DNA from: Pisolithus tinctorius
Lineage: Eukaryota; Basidiomycota; Agaricomycetes; Boletales; Pisolithaceae
Direction: 5' to 3'
DNA length: 64,000 nt
Assembly: GCA_024663395.1 (NCBI GenBank)
Contig: JANFAH010000119.1
Coordinates: 1 to 64,000 of the forward strand
In this document: positions 1-12,252 of the stretch, one piece after another
Position numbering within the stretch: the first letter of the stretch is position 1
How the letters are laid out: every line of letters starts with the position of its first letter
Notes under the pieces: model-generated
Told to the model about the DNA's origin: nothing
What the model saw: only the letters and a program-made list of their open reading frames with translations
The model's database searches: none
Made by a program: the position numbers and the translations under genes

Positions 1-214
1 TGGTTCTGAGGTACTCGACGTAATTGAGGACAAGCTCAAAACCCGTGATGGCGGTTGGGAAAGGTGGGTTACGGGCACCACTGAGAGGGAATTTGACATA
101 TGCTTTCGTGTCACCATCGACACCATAGTAGAACTGTTCGGAACTAGGCCTGCACCCCGCGGGAGTGAGACAGCGCGTCGGAGTGGTGGCGCAGACGTGG
201 CGCACCTGTAGCAT
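1..214 (-). CDS. 5' end of an unknown protein, cut by the window edge
   Basis: Read on the minus strand, an ATG at 214-212 in a strong GCCACCATG context begins a 9-nt first exon (206-214, Met-Leu-Gln). A GTGCGC...AACAG intron (134-205) follows, and exon 2 (1-133) stays open to the window edge. The joined reading contains the runs FYYGVDGDTKAYVKFPLSG and GFELVLNYVEYL, whose composition looks coding, unlike the surrounding sequence. I do not recognise the family. Only about 47 residues are visible, so no function is proposed. The in-frame stop upstream of the ATG supports this start. Confidence 0.5.
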   Translation of the reverse strand, partial: MLQVRHVCATTPTRCLTPAGCRPSSEQFYYGVDGDTKAYVKFPLSGARNPPFPTAITGFELVLNYVEYLRT

Positions 215-1800
215 GGTGGCGGCGGGAGAGGGCGGCTTTGACGTGGCATAGAAGGGGACCTCCACACGTCAGTGGTTACTAGGTTGCGGGGTGGGTGAGG
301 AACTGGGGGCAAGGGCCGACTCCTCCTTCCAGTGGCTGCAGGGGTATCGTAATGGGCAGAATTCTCTGAAGCAGTGGATCGTTGACGCGACAGAGAGCGG
401 GGATAGGGGGACTGGTTGGATGGGCGTGATAACGTGTTTGCAGGATAATGAAGCTCTGAGCAGCGCTGTCCATGACCCAACATTTATCCTGGACTGCTCG
501 TGAGTGGTCTCAACACGATACGAAAGAGGGACCATACCGAATGGCCCCACGCTAGCTCTGACAACGAATTTCGAGAGGGTGGTAATAGATGCTAATTTGA
601 CACGAAGCGTGATGAAAACTGTAGGAGAAGCAGAAGCGCACGACGGTCAAAAAAGGGGAGTGGCTTCGACCTGGCGCGTGAACGTTTTTGACCTTGGCAC
701 TGAATTAAAGCTGTTGACTTCACCACATAAATAGGAAGCCATAAAATATACATGCACGGGCCCGTTGCGATCCGTTACCATCTCGATCGACCGATTTACC
801 GCACCTATGAGCACCAAAACTCGGAAGTGTGCGCGAGGGCAGTGCGAAATGCCTACAGGCGAGATCGTGAAAAGTACCTGTTGGGCAATCAATGACTCAA
901 GACCTTCGGATACGGTATCTTGCCACGTTTCCGTCAACGATCCTCGGGCGGTTCCCACATTTATAGTGGATAGATGTCGCGGAGGACTACGAAACGCTCC
1001 ACGCCCCGGGGTTGCCCTATATAGGTGGCGCGTTCTTACTGGGAAACTTATAAACGCGACTTAGGTACTCACCAGTGACCGCGTCCGTGCGTACCCTTAA
1101 ATGAATACACTCTTGCGGACGTGCCCAGAAGTTAGCACGACCATGAAACAGTCCATTCGTGTAGTTCTAGGGAACAGATATGAGCTGAAGCATTCCTCCG
1201 GGAAAAATCTCACATGTAGAGTACACTTGAAAGCTTGATCGATCACTTGCGGGAATCACCGCGGGTATCCATAGCAGCCGACCTAGTAGAACAGGTGTCC
1301 ACTGTGACAAATCTTATCTACCTCTGCACATGAGACGTACTGAATAGTCATTTCAAGTCCCTTTGCTGGCTGTAAAAACTTTCACGATCATGACATTGAA
1401 CGGCGCAACTTTGTGCCTCGGGGAACCTGCTTCGGAGGTATTCCAACAGTTGGTGAATAGATCAACGTGGTCCTTTTTGTCAGATTCAAGCAGATCTCTA
1501 CAAATGCACCTCGAGAGCCTCGACAACGAACACAAGTCGTACTCTGCGTTCCACATGCATACCTCACAACTGCAGGGAGATACACGGGACTCGTCGAGGT
1601 TGAGTTCAAGGAGTTCCCAGTATGGAGTGGTCCAAAGCCAAATATCCTTCTTACCGATTGTGAAAGCTGGAACGCATTTCCGCGGTTCATAGAAAGACAT
1701 TAAACAGATTGTACGCAATGAAAAGTTGATGAAAAGGGTTCTTTGGTTGTTTGCGTCTTCATCCTTTCGGTAATCAACATGGCTTACTAATCACACACTC
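215..1800. other. Intergenic; no convincing gene
   Basis: Only short, mutually overlapping open frames occur here on both strands. The most protein-like is a 78-codon frame at 1467-1703 (+), with a run reading TGLVEVEFKEFPVW, but it has no visible splice partners or recognisable domain. The stretch should hold the divergent promoters of the edge gene and the DUF1308 gene. Confidence 0.4.
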
Positions 1801-3886
1801 ATGAATTCGATCGATGACCTCGCGTTTCGTCTGGAACAAGTTCGCAGTGCCATCCAGTCCTATCAGCCTCGGGTACCAGAACCACCTATCCTCACCGTAT
1901 CTGGATCGAATGCCGCCCTACAACTCGACGGAAAGTCCTCTGCGACAAAGAACGATTTGCCAGGTCTGCGGATCCTCAGGGAAGAAGTAAACCGTGAGTG
2001 TGCACTCTTAGAAAAGGTAACTGCATTTGGCTGTCGGGAAGATCTCTTGAGCTGAGACGTGGTTTCCTAGTAGTTTCTTGAAGATCCGACACGATCAGAA
2101 GGCAGTCCATCTCTCTCTACTAATGCACCGTATCTCATCGCGGTATGGCAAGAACTTGTCCATAGCCACCGCCCGATTGCACTTTATCGAAGCTTTTTCC
2201 ACGGGAATCATAGTCAGGGACGTATACCCAACAGGCGCAAGCCGTCCAATCGGCCTGTCAAGGTCGACGTCGTTAGTGAAAACGGGGCACGTTGGATACG
2301 AATTAACACGTGAGTTGCTCCCAGTTCCTCCCTTGGCTGTGAAGCCTTTTCTTACAACATGGTCATGGCGAAACAGCATCAAAAACTCGAGACTCTTGAT
2401 GGAGTTCCATGAGCTGGATTCATACCTGACCAGCTCCTCAGACGAAGAAGGCGATCATGACAATTTCACACATCGTAGAAACCTCACCCGTTCTGCTACT
2501 AACCAAGAACTCGAAAATTCTGTGCTTCAAATGGCACGAGAACTTCTTGCTGCTGCTGAAGCCAATCCTCTTCCCGTTTCGGGACGCATCCCACAAATAA
2601 CTTTGTGCCTAACACGTCTCAATCCAACGCTCGTAGATGATTCTGGCACGGAGGCCGACCCTAGAATAGCTGGGACCATAAAACATTTGCGGGACATGGG
2701 CATTGACGTACAGCTTGGAGAACGATCCGAGGCACTCCTAGATGATCACCATGGAATACAGCAAATCGAGCTGAAGCCAACTAGTAACATCAATCTGGAC
2801 CTGTCTGCTTTGATTGCGCTTGTCTCGGATATATCCCATGCATTCTTACCTCATAGTCCCGATGAAGCGCAAACAAGATATGGATACTGGAAGCTTGCCC
2901 ACAAGGAGATGTCAACGGAGAAGGCCCTGAAGACGACCAATAATCATGAGGCGTACAACGACGCTCATGCCACGAAACCGCGGGCAACAGAAGAAAGCGA
3001 ACAGACACGAGCACTCTCACGACAGGCCACCCAGGAAATGCACAGGGGTTTTCTACAAGACATGCGCGACCGGTTGTCACCCTTGGCTCAATGCACGTCA
3101 AATTGTGCTCAGCACCGTGTCCCTGATGTTTTCCCCGACAGTTCAACGAATCATAGCCTGGATATGAGTAACATCAAGTTTTGGACGACGGCAGAGGCAC
3201 GCCAACGCTGCCTACAAATTGTTGCGAAGATCGGAGGCCCCCGGGAACGACGGCGTGTCCATGCACTCCTAGCTGTGCACGATTGTTTCGGGTCTTCGGA
3301 AACGGTGGAAAGATGGGATAGGGCAACAGCTGAGGCGGCGTATTGGAGCGACTCACGTTATCCATCTGGCTTTCTTCCTTTGATTCCCGTACACATCTTA
3401 TCATCTTGTGATGCGGTCGCTTCCACCCCCCGGGACGGTAACATCAATACCAAATCAACCCCGCTTCCATCGTTGTCGGAATTCTTCTCAGCTCTCTCGG
3501 CGACGTGCGCCAAGCTTCTGACCGATAATTCAGATTCGCAACTTTGTACACAGAGGCCGATCATTCCTGAGGAAAGTCATCCAGATCCTGACGCCCTGCA
3601 GGACTTCTCCAATGACTGCCCCGCCGACATTCCCCCTGCTCCTACGCTCATCACTTCGAAACTCACGGCACACACAGTAGAAAGCATGTATGCTGGCGCA
3701 TCCAGGGGGTGGACCACTCTCACCGCGAACCGCGCGAGCGTAAGGGTGCTCCTGAGAAAAATGGGAAAGAGCTTAGATACTTTACAAAGCAGTTGCAATG
3801 GTACAACCGCCACCTCCCCCGCGGCGATTTGGCTAGTGGACCCTCGCAGTCTTGCGGAGGGCATGCATATTGACAACAGCAACTGA
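1801..3886 (+). CDS. DUF1308 (UPF0415/C7orf25-like) protein
   Basis: Model: join(1801..2016, 2074..2309, 2377..3886), 653 residues. The 57-bp and 67-bp introns are GT-AG and restore one frame. The second exon lies in a different frame from the long open frame that overlaps it, and reading it gives VKVDVVSENGARWIRINT, the conserved DUF1308 N-terminal segment. Further matches are IAGTIKHLRDMGIDV, FWTTAEARQRCLQIV followed by GGPRERRRVHALL, and a C-terminal TLTANRASVRVLL...WLVDPRSL block. Residues about 100-350 are acidic and low in complexity. The family occurs from fungi to animals; its molecular role is not known to me. The gene stands alone on this strand and faces a convergent neighbour. The ATG at 1801 is the first in frame. 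Confidence 0.8.
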
Positions 3887-4434
3887 CTCCCGCTCGCATC
3901 CCAAGTGTGGTTGGTACTTGTTTGTGGTTATGCATCCACTTGCAGTTCCGCAGCCCTCTAATTCAACCTGCAGGCTGTGAGTTTTCCATCGGATCAATAC
4001 AACTGTACACTTCTGCATAGGTTACTCCTTGCGCGTGAAACGGCGCCTCGCATCACGGCCCGAGATGCCCAGGGGGAACGGATGACCGCACTCGATCTTG
4101 CCTGTAATACATATATTACATGTTTGCATTCCCCAGCAGGGTCATGTTAGTACAGTAATGCTAGAGTATGTGGCATTCGCGATATCCAGGAAGCAAGAAA
4201 GCAAAGAAAACCTAAGGCACTCAAAATCCATCTATCTGCAGTGGACTGAGGAATCGCATGGGAGGCAGGGCAAAATAAACAACTAAGATAAACGATAAAG
4301 CGCATTGTCGATAGGTATCAACGATGGAGCTTTTCGAAATATATGTGGTATTTGATACAATCGATGTGCGGCCAACATCCGAAAGCAAATGTTCAGGGGG
4401 CATTTCACATCAGAGTCGAAGAATAACAAGACTG
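3887..4434. other. Convergent 3' region
   Basis: The space between the stops of the DUF1308 gene (+) and the membrane protein gene (-) should hold both 3' UTRs. No coding signal was seen. Confidence 0.5.
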
Positions 4435-6313
4435 TCAAGAATTCACCGAATCCTGCACTGCAGGTGTAACACTAGGTGGCCGAGCTGACAGAGGTGTCAT
4501 CGCTTCATCCAGATCCGCAGCACGAGAGAACTGATCGGTGTTGGTAGCGTCGGTGTTGACACGGATTTCCGCTGACTGTTGCTGTTCCGAAGTGAGGGAA
4601 ATGTGGTGAGATGAGGTCATGATAGGGGTATCAGAAACAGGGGACGACGTTAGTGCCGATGGGGCGCGAACTTCAGCTTCCTCTGGCTCTCCTTCTCCAT
4701 TAAGGGCTGCGGTGGCGTCAGTGCTGGAACTACCAGCGATTGTGCCCACTGCTTCATCAAACTCTGGCGGAAGCGTATCGGCGGCATCCGACGTTACAAG
4801 CACTCGCGAACCTGCAAAAGCGACAGCTGCGGGCCCGTATGGGCGCCCAAAGCGCTCCGGGGCGTCCCGTGCGGTTATGATCTTGACTTGTTCTGGAGTG
4901 AGTCCGCCACGAGGTATGCGGAATTCTGTTCGTGTGAGGGTATGTGGGAGGGGCGCAGAGATAGAGTGGAGGGATATCATAGAGGGCGAGGACAACGCTG
5001 CAGTTCCTATAGACGAGGCACGAGTACGAATGCCACGAAGTGCTAACAAGCTTGACCCGGAGGCATTATTGGGTGTTGTAGGGCGACTAGCAGCAGTGTA
5101 TTCGGTGGACGCTAGAGTATGTGCGGATCCACTACGAGCGTGCGTCGCCGGTACAGCAGTGCGAGTGTTGGCGGTTGTAGAAGTAGCACGGGTATGCGAA
5201 TTGAACGGATAACGAAGGAAGCCGAAACGCGAACGTCGATCTCCCGGATTACCATGAGCCAAAGGAGGAACTGGTATTCCCAGTTCAGGGGGAAGCGATG
5301 GTTGAGGTGGAGGCAAAGCTGAGGAATCCCCACCCACAACCGCCTCCTCCGAATACGGTGGTGCCTCGCCCCTCAAGTCGAGGTCACTGTCACGCGATAG
5401 CGTCCGTTGATGAGAAACAAGTAGCTCGGCATTAGTGCTATGTGATTGTAATGAGGACTCTAGGCTGCGTAGATCGACACTCCCGGGAGTGAGGCTCCGT
5501 ACTAGATGTGCAGTCGAACCATCAGGTAACGTATCTCGCGATACCACACGATCCAGAGAGATGTTGAAATGGGTCATACTAGGGTCGGGAGTTTCGTCGA
5601 CCTCGCCGAGGGTGGGTATCTGGTTTGGAAGTTGGTCCTCCATATCCAGTGGTCCCCTACTCGACAAATATCAATTGCTTCTCCTGACGCCAACGAAAAG
5701 GGCAGAGCTCACCTGTAAATAACCAATTCGTGGTCACCAGGTTCTTTCATGTACGGTGGCAACGACTTGGTTGAGATCTGACTGGGCGTGCGCCGAGGCC
5801 TCCTGCCTCGATTAGTAGACGCATTTTGTTCAGCAGCAGGAGCAGGAGCAGGTTGAATGGAGTCGCCTGCCGCCGAATTTCGGGGAGCCCTGGCGAGTTC
5901 TCTGCTCATTGACCGCTTGAGGCATACCAGAAACATGAGCACCACCAAAGCAATTGTGACGACCATGATGGGGATCTGTTGCCATTGTAGAAAACATAGA
6001 CGGAAGTAGGTACAAGGAACGCGAGCTCGACAATGAGAGGTTAATTTATCGAGGACGTTCAGGACGAACGCACCCACACGTTAGCACTGATACTGTCAGA
6101 ACTTGACCCATCGCTAGTACTGTCCAGTTCGCGGGCATCGCTGCTCCGGTAGACAAGCCTTACCCCGTCCAAAGGCATCGCAGAGGCAACTGCATTAGCG
6201 AATATAGAAACGGAGAGGAGTTGCCATGCCGCTCGACTGCAGGACGGGAACAAGAGGTGCACGTGTGGCCGACGCATCGAAGGTGCACGCCTCGTCATGA
6301 TCGCCTTGTTCAT
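4435..6313 (-). CDS. Single-pass type I membrane protein with PPY motifs
   Basis: Model: complement(join(4435..5656, 5713..5975, 6074..6313)), 574 residues. Exon 1 encodes a hydrophobic, signal-like N-terminus (LLSVSIFANAVASAMPL) and a short Ser/Asp-rich ectodomain. Exon 2 carries one transmembrane helix (IPIMVVTIALVVLMFLVCL), followed by basic residues, so the large C-terminal part should be cytosolic. That tail is Ser/Thr/Pro-rich and holds two PPY motifs (SLPPYMKEPG and APPYSEEA), candidate WW-domain ligands. The introns are 98 and 56 bp, GT-AG. I know similarly built proteins in basidiomycetes but no function. The true start could be the ATG 12 codons downstream, which fits a signal peptide better. 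Confidence 0.6.
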
Positions 6314-7165
6314 GAAATGGTCGTCAAGGCGAAGGAGGTCAGCATATACAGAAATGTGTCTGTGAGTGACTTTTGGCTACTGCCAGAGTAGCAAGGGGGG
6401 TAGGGGGGTTGTGGAGGAGATGGCGTGAACTTAGCGACTGTTCAGGGTGAGTTTTATGAGATTTTTGAGTGTGGCAGCCGACGGGCTGCACCGCCTGCAC
6501 CCGGGCCATCACTGCATACTGAATATTGGCGCCCAGGTCCCCCTTCAAGAACTGAGCCACTACAGGATCAGTCCGCAGGCGGGCTCGAGCGTCAAACAAT
6601 TAGCCTCCCCGACTGATACGGTTCACCGGGCAAGGTCCGGGCTGTCGGAGTGCGTCCATGTCGTCCTCGCAACAACACAACAATACGACGATCCTTCCAC
6701 GACTACATCGTGTTGTATCAGGGAGACACTTGTGCGCCGCCAACAACAGTACCTGGCCATACAGCGGTACTATCCACTTCACCCGGGCAGACCCGGACAC
6801 GTTGTGGGCTAGCGTCCCGTGAAGGCTGTTGCTACGTACTAAGCGGATAATGCGTTTCAACACACTCTCAATTCCCTTGCCCGGGGGCCTCGGTGGGGTA
6901 TGTACACAAGTAACTAATACTGACACACCTTGCACAGCCTTGTAAGAAGGCACAAGTTGTCATACACAATTGCGTCAACGGCGGCGATGCTAACATGCGA
7001 ATTACATCGTCGACTTCGCATGGTGGTGGGGCACCCAATGGTTGGAGAACCATATATGTAGGCACGTTCTTCTATTCGAACATTGCGTAAGCTATACATG
7101 CATGATGCATGATGAACGTTCTGTTGTCAATGGCCCTGGAATCATTGGGTACCCGCCACATGCGA
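6314..7165. other. Intergenic; no gene seen
   Basis: The open frames on both strands are short, overlapping and without domain-like runs. No repeat array or RNA gene was recognised. Confidence 0.4.
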
Positions 7166-7776
7166 AGTGCCGCCCCACGAAGTTATTCACCTTGATTGGG
7201 TTACGCCAAGCGTTATTTCCCAGATAGCATTAGCCACCGTTGGACAGACGCTGCTGCCGGCAATAGGGAAGCCACGATCAAACTCGAGCGACCGCTACTC
7301 GGAGGCCGAATCACGTTCACTCCGCTGTCCCCTCTCGGAGGGAAATGTAGACACCTGCGCGAGGGATCCCTTGATGTGGAGGAAAGTGGCCTAACAGTCG
7401 TATCCGTAAGATGCAGGTTCATACTGAACTTTGCATCATGCTTCATCTCAGTATCCCGTTCAACCGTTCGGATCGTAAGCATCGGCAGCCTGCAATGGTC
7501 AGCCCGCGATGGATAATAACGCGCACCGACGGCAAGGCAAATACTATTTGGGCTCTCCCCGCGTATTCGCATGCTTTTTTGAGGGATGGGAGGTGTGGTA
7601 TTGATGAATATGTCTGGGGTGAAATGCACACGAGTCTGACTCGTACTCTGCATTCGTTCTTTCCGAGCTCGGGGAGTGTGTTAGAATCCAAGAAGATGAA
7701 GATGATCGTCATTTCTACCCAGGAAGCAATGGCAAAGGTTGTCGCGCGTTCCTTCAAGGATTTCATTGATTTCTAG
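7166..7776 (+). pseudogene. Broken deaminase-like (OTT_1508-type?) gene copy
   Basis: One frame reads GYAKRYFPDSISHRWTDA near 7196-7250 and continues to a DVEE block near 7380. The similarity to the minus-strand gene at 8207-9010 (RYAKRHFPDGVNYCWVDA) then resumes in a second frame, with VHTELCIMLHLSIPF at about 7412-7460. At the switch one nucleotide is missing relative to the other copy, inside the segment after the DVE codons (about 7375-7395). The His-x-Glu in VHTE resembles the zinc/proton-relay motif of the deaminase superfamily. The downstream frame stays open to 7776. A small unseen intron could mimic the shift, but no good splice pair fits. Family assignment is tentative. Confidence 0.4.
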
Positions 7777-8206
7777 AAAGAGTCGAAACTTACAACACTT
7801 CTGAAGCCATTCAAACGAAGAGAAGCGTAACAACTAAGCTGATTCTCCCGATTCTCCCTTTGTATAATGCTTGTCGCAACTCAGATCTCTACCCACAGCA
7901 TTAGGACGCTCCAGCGCATGTAGTCGTGGATTGAACAGGAACCGCGGTATGCCACTTGATGCACGAACTCGTGAAGTCGAGAACTGTGGCGGAAGACTCT
8001 GAGGACAGAGCAGAATGTACAGAGTATGCGCATAGATGTCAGGGTGTATGTACGTACCTTCGAATCGCTAGTAGAGCCACCGATCCAGCTAACAAGAATT
8101 TAGCTACTGGGGTTTGATCATACGATGCTCCATTCTCATAGAAAAGCACCCGGGGGGTTGCGTATATGATAGATCAGTCAATGAAACTCGCTACGTTCAA
8201 TAGACG
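7777..8206. other. Spacer between inverted deaminase-like copies
   Basis: No open frame of interest. It separates the tail-to-tail copies at 7.2-7.8 kb (+) and 8.2-9.4 kb (-). Confidence 0.4.
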
Positions 8207-9357
8207 TCACCCGACTAATACACGAGGGGAAGTTCCTTGATATACGCTTCTGTCGTCTACCATCCTTCTTGGGATAGCTTCGTATGAGCGTGCGCATTGG
8301 GTGGTATGTTCTAGTTCCTGTTCAATCGCCTGGCGATACAAAATATCCGAAGAATCGAACGGGATGCTGAGATGGAGCAAAATGCGGGTTTCAGGATGGA
8401 CCCGGATCTTGAGGAAACGGTTGTCGCTCCACCTCTTCTCCACATCTGGGGACCCCTCACGCGCGATGGCTCCAGTTTCCTTCGAGAGGGGGCTGCCAAG
8501 TGCACGGGATATGGCCTCCAAGCAGTTGTCGTCGAGCTCAGTTGTAGTCGCCTGGGTACTGGCAGTAGCGTCGACCCAACAATAGTTAACGCCATCTGGG
8601 AAATGACGCTTTGCGTACCGGATGAGGTCGCTGATGCCGTGATAATACTCGCAAACCTTGGTGAGACAGCGTTCCAGTCTTTCTGCTAACGGAAGCACAT
8701 AATTGGCGGCTGCTCGTAGAAGAGTGGATTTCCGGAGAATGGAGGTGGTTGTCCCGAGCACCGAGCGGTGTCCAGCTGAGTCATTGGCACCCTCGAAGTG
8801 AAAAGCTTGATCCATTGACTGAATAGCCTCTATGATATTGTGCATCATTTGCGGAAATGGAGGTTCATCTCCGGAATACTTTATTTTGCGGTACTCCGCA
8901 GAGTTGGGAAACTCTTCGGTGGAGCGTAGGAACCTGTAAATCACGAGGACTTCCTCGAGGACATACAAGAACGTGCCCGCAGACTCGCGCATCTTCATGG
9001 TCCGTCTCACGATGTTTTCCCAGCAACGAGAAAGCAGAAAAGGTAAAACCCCATATGCATTTCCACCAAGCTACGAATGGCCTACCCGTCTTCAATGGTG
9101 ATAGGAGTGTTTTGCGCTAAGACAAGCGTGAAACATTATCGTCTTTCGAATGCAGCGGCGAAAAATTCCCCTGGGGCTGTCGCCAGTGCGATCTCGATTG
9201 CGTCAAGAACACGAATCTCGGACTCGGGGTTGGGGTCGGGTATGCAAGCATTCTTCAAGCCGTCACGGTGTTGGCCAACACGGAACAGGCCTGAGTGGGT
9301 GAGAAGTCGGGGCTGTTCGAAAAAAGGGCTTTGTCGTCCAAGATGGTAGACTGCCAT
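8207..9357 (-). CDS. Deaminase-like (possible OTT_1508 family) protein, 5' structure unresolved
   Basis: The main exon is 8207-about 9010, open without an ATG at its 5' end. An upstream in-frame candidate exon starts at ATG 9357 (MAVYHLGRQSPFF...) and ends near 9136. I could not find a satisfying GT-AG pair joining them. The protein has VCEYYHGISDLIRYAKRHFP, then VDATASTQATTTELDDN, then VHPETRILLHLSIPF, where His-Pro-Glu occupies the place of the deaminase HxE motif. Predicted fungal deaminases of this type are expanded in basidiomycetes, which is family knowledge. The CxxC half of a deaminase zinc site is not visible before the stop at 8207, so the protein may be truncated or inactive. Confidence in coding is moderate, in the family low. 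Confidence 0.4.
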
Positions 9358-9973
9358 GCTGTTAAATGTCGCCCATTTGCCCCTGGCGCCCTAAGTGACT
9401 AGTTAGCCTGAGTCTGCTAACGCACCGCCCCTAATAGCAATCTCATTACTCGTGTGCTTTTCTTTAGACCTCGTTGTTCAGGTACTGATCCATTGCATGA
9501 AACACTATGTGAGCACATGCGAGGCCAGACGTCAATTATTATTTCAATCACCGAAGGTGACTGACCTCGTGAGGCCGTACTGTCTTCTTCACATAGTGGC
9601 TCGAGGGCCATATGGGCACGTTGCAAGGTTCATCTGACCCAGAATGAACAGCAACGACGCAAGTCGAGTCGAGTCAGCATACGCTGACACGTAGTCTAGT
9701 GCTTGACCCTGTACGTCACTAGTCACTAGTCAACATCGAACATATGAAAAATGCTTGCTACAAGCTTGCTGGAACATGCTTACAAAATGTGCCTTAGAAA
9801 ACTAGAAAGCTAGAAAAAATGCATCCAAAAAAATCCAAAAGAAAAACCTCTAACAACTATGATCAGTATTGCTGTAATAGCAACCAGTGAGGGTTACGCA
9901 TGTAATAGATTGTAGAAAAATATATCGTGAAAATATATACTAATAGTACTTGTCCGGGACTCCGTAGCATGCG
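9358..9973. other. AT-rich intergenic stretch
   Basis: From about 9740 to 9950 the sequence is strongly A/T-rich. Short tandem duplications such as CACTAGTCACTAGTC near 9717-9731 and GTCGAGTCGAGTC near 9663 occur. No gene was seen. Confidence 0.4.
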
Positions 9974-12252
9974 TCAGGCAGGTCGCAGAACTTTCTGCCA
10001 CCACATTCTCTTTTCCTCTCCGCCCCCACGGCCATTATTCTTAACCACCATGCTCTCACCTGTAGCAACATGTTCGTTCCGTGGGTCTGTTCGCAGACCC
10101 AACCGACTTCCAATGGATCGCAGAGACCGTTTGTTTCTCAACGGGTGCTCGCCATCGCTGGCATCCAGTGACCCCGAGCGGTGCGACCGAACGCTATGAT
10201 AATCGCTCTCCGAGTCTTGGTGCTCCGCTCCTTGTTCTGGCGTCTGCTCGTCGACCTCGCCTTTCGGAGGAGTATCGCAGTAGAAAAACGAGTCCTCATT
10301 CCCATCCGCAGATGTTTCACTGATTTGCCTCTTGCACCCAGGGCGTGGAGACTCCTGATCCCCACCTTCATACGCACCGTCCTGTTCGTCGTAAACCCCG
10401 ATGAGAAACGTAAACGGGTTCACCTGTGTCGGGGAGGTGACAGGAGCAGGGTTGAAAATAGCCTCAATAAGCTTCTCCGTTGCGCGAGGACCTCGTACGT
10501 CCGGGAGCTTCGATGGGTCAAAAAACTTTCGTTTGGGATTCTTCTGTCGCCGCCGTGCACCGTGTGCTTTACTCTGGTCTTTGTCTGGATGTAATGCAGA
10601 AGGCGAAGTGTCTCCGGAAGATAAGGAGTCCGACGATCCGGAACTAGAAGAGGAATACAACCCAAGTGTGCGAGGGCGGTTAAGGTACGTGTCCGAGTCG
10701 AGGATACCTGTGACTCCGCTGAGAATCTCGCCTTTGGGGAGGGGTGGTGCGATGTAGGAGGTTGCACCCCCAGTGTGTTCCAAGTGAATAGTCAACTAGT
10801 AGCGTAGGAGATGGTGCCAGAAGTTGCGAAGAGTGCATTAGTTTGTTAGGCGAGTAGGAGATAGTATAAGCCTACCTTTAGAGTAGCATTCGTTTTGCTC
10901 TGTCGAAGTAAGTAGCGTCGTGTGACAACACCAGCACCGACATATTGAGCGAGATTCAAATGGATGGCCCCAACACGGGGATTTCGCGGTGCATCTGCAT
11001 CGCCAGATATAACACGCTGCAACAACATCGGCCATATGGACCAATTGATGTGACAACTGAGACGCACCTGCATAACCACTAGTTTAGCTGGGCAGTCGCC
11101 CAGCTCCCCGGACTCTTTACCAACGTTCATCTGGACCACGAAATCCAGGGTCTGCTCCCAGACCACATTGTGATCCTTCAGTTGGACGAATAGCGTCTGT
11201 CCCTTTGCGGGTGTGTATCCGTCTGCCGGGGGAGTATCCGCCAGCGACGGGGCAGGTTCTTCATGCATTGGGCTAGTAAACAGGGGGGAGTACGTTTGTG
11301 ACTGGGGAAGCCACTCTGCGGAGAGGTAGTGCGCGGGTGTATGCAACTTTGAATGGGTAGATGAGGGTGTGCTGATTATTGACGTGCCACTGACACTGCG
11401 GCTAACTGGGGGTGATGGCGCGTGAGAGCTGTTTGAAGAAACGACGAGCGCAGGGATGTTGTGTGGAATTGTGTGGGCATGGCTCCGACCGATGGACCGC
11501 GACCGGGGCAAGCTCGCTGGCAAACCGTGGTCATACGAGTGAGAGTGTGTTGAACTGCTTGCAGCAATACTGTGTGTGTCTGACACGGAGGCGGAGTGAT
11601 CAAGAAGACTGCCACTGTCCCTATCACTTTCTTTTGTTCTTTCCTTTCCTTCGTGTGCATCTTGAAAGATGAGAGTAGTAGTCGGTGTTGTATTTCCCTT
11701 GGCGTTTCCCACCTTGCCCTTTCCCTTTGCTTTCCCCTTTACCTTTCCAAGGATCCCACCATTCGTGACTCCTTTAACCTTCCACCTCACCCCAAACTCA
11801 CCGCGGACGAGTGGAACGTTATTCAGCTGATGAATCGTGAGTCGGACTAGGAAGACAGCATGTCTTGGCAAGAGTTGCGCAAAGTGGGCGCGTATTCCAG
11901 TCAACTGGCTTGGTGTAGATACAAGCGACGGAGCTGGACCCGAGCTAGGTGGACGAGCTGTGGCTGTAGTGTGACTGGTCGTAGGTGGGGCTGAGGGATG
12001 CGTAGGTGGCTTTGCTCGGGAAAGATGTGACGATGGACGGGGGATCGGTGAGCCATTAGATGCAGCAGTAAATGGTGAAGGATGTAGATTCAGACGAGGG
12101 GGTGGTTTCTTGGGTGGTTTGAGGGTGGAAGAACGGTGTCGAAGGGATGGTGCTGACGTGGAGGCGACCGCAGCGAGAGTCGGATGAGTGTCGTCGCCAT
12201 GAGTAATATTTATGCCAAAACCTGGAAAAAATCGATGCTCGTGCATTAGCAT
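9974..12252 (-). CDS. NT-C2 domain (EEIG1/EHBP1-type) protein
   Basis: Model: complement(join(9974..10795, 10876..11016, 11068..12252)), 715 residues. After a Pro/Ser-rich N-terminus comes FLVRLTIHQLNNVPLVRGEF, the first strands of the N-terminal C2 domain found in EEIG1, EHBP1 and related membrane-trafficking adaptors. The domain resumes with KDHNVVWEQTLDFVVQMNV and NPRVGAIHLNLAQYVGAG, then YLLRQSKTNATLK|LTIHLEH across the last intron. A Ser/Thr/His-rich insertion of about 170 residues interrupts the domain. The 51-bp intron at 11017-11067 is a multiple of three and could be missed. The C-terminal 270 residues are acidic and Ser-rich. The longer open frame begins at a GTG (12312) below an in-frame stop; ATG 12252 is the first in-frame start. 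Family is confident, cellular role inferred. Confidence 0.75.

Noticed and set aside
4619..5212. 197-codon plus-strand open frame
   Set aside because: It lies fully antisense to the last exon of the PPY membrane-protein gene and has Ser/Arg/Val-rich composition expected of a shadow frame.
10081..10757. Several 100-140 codon plus-strand frames
   Set aside because: They are antisense to the NT-C2 protein's last exon and overlap each other.
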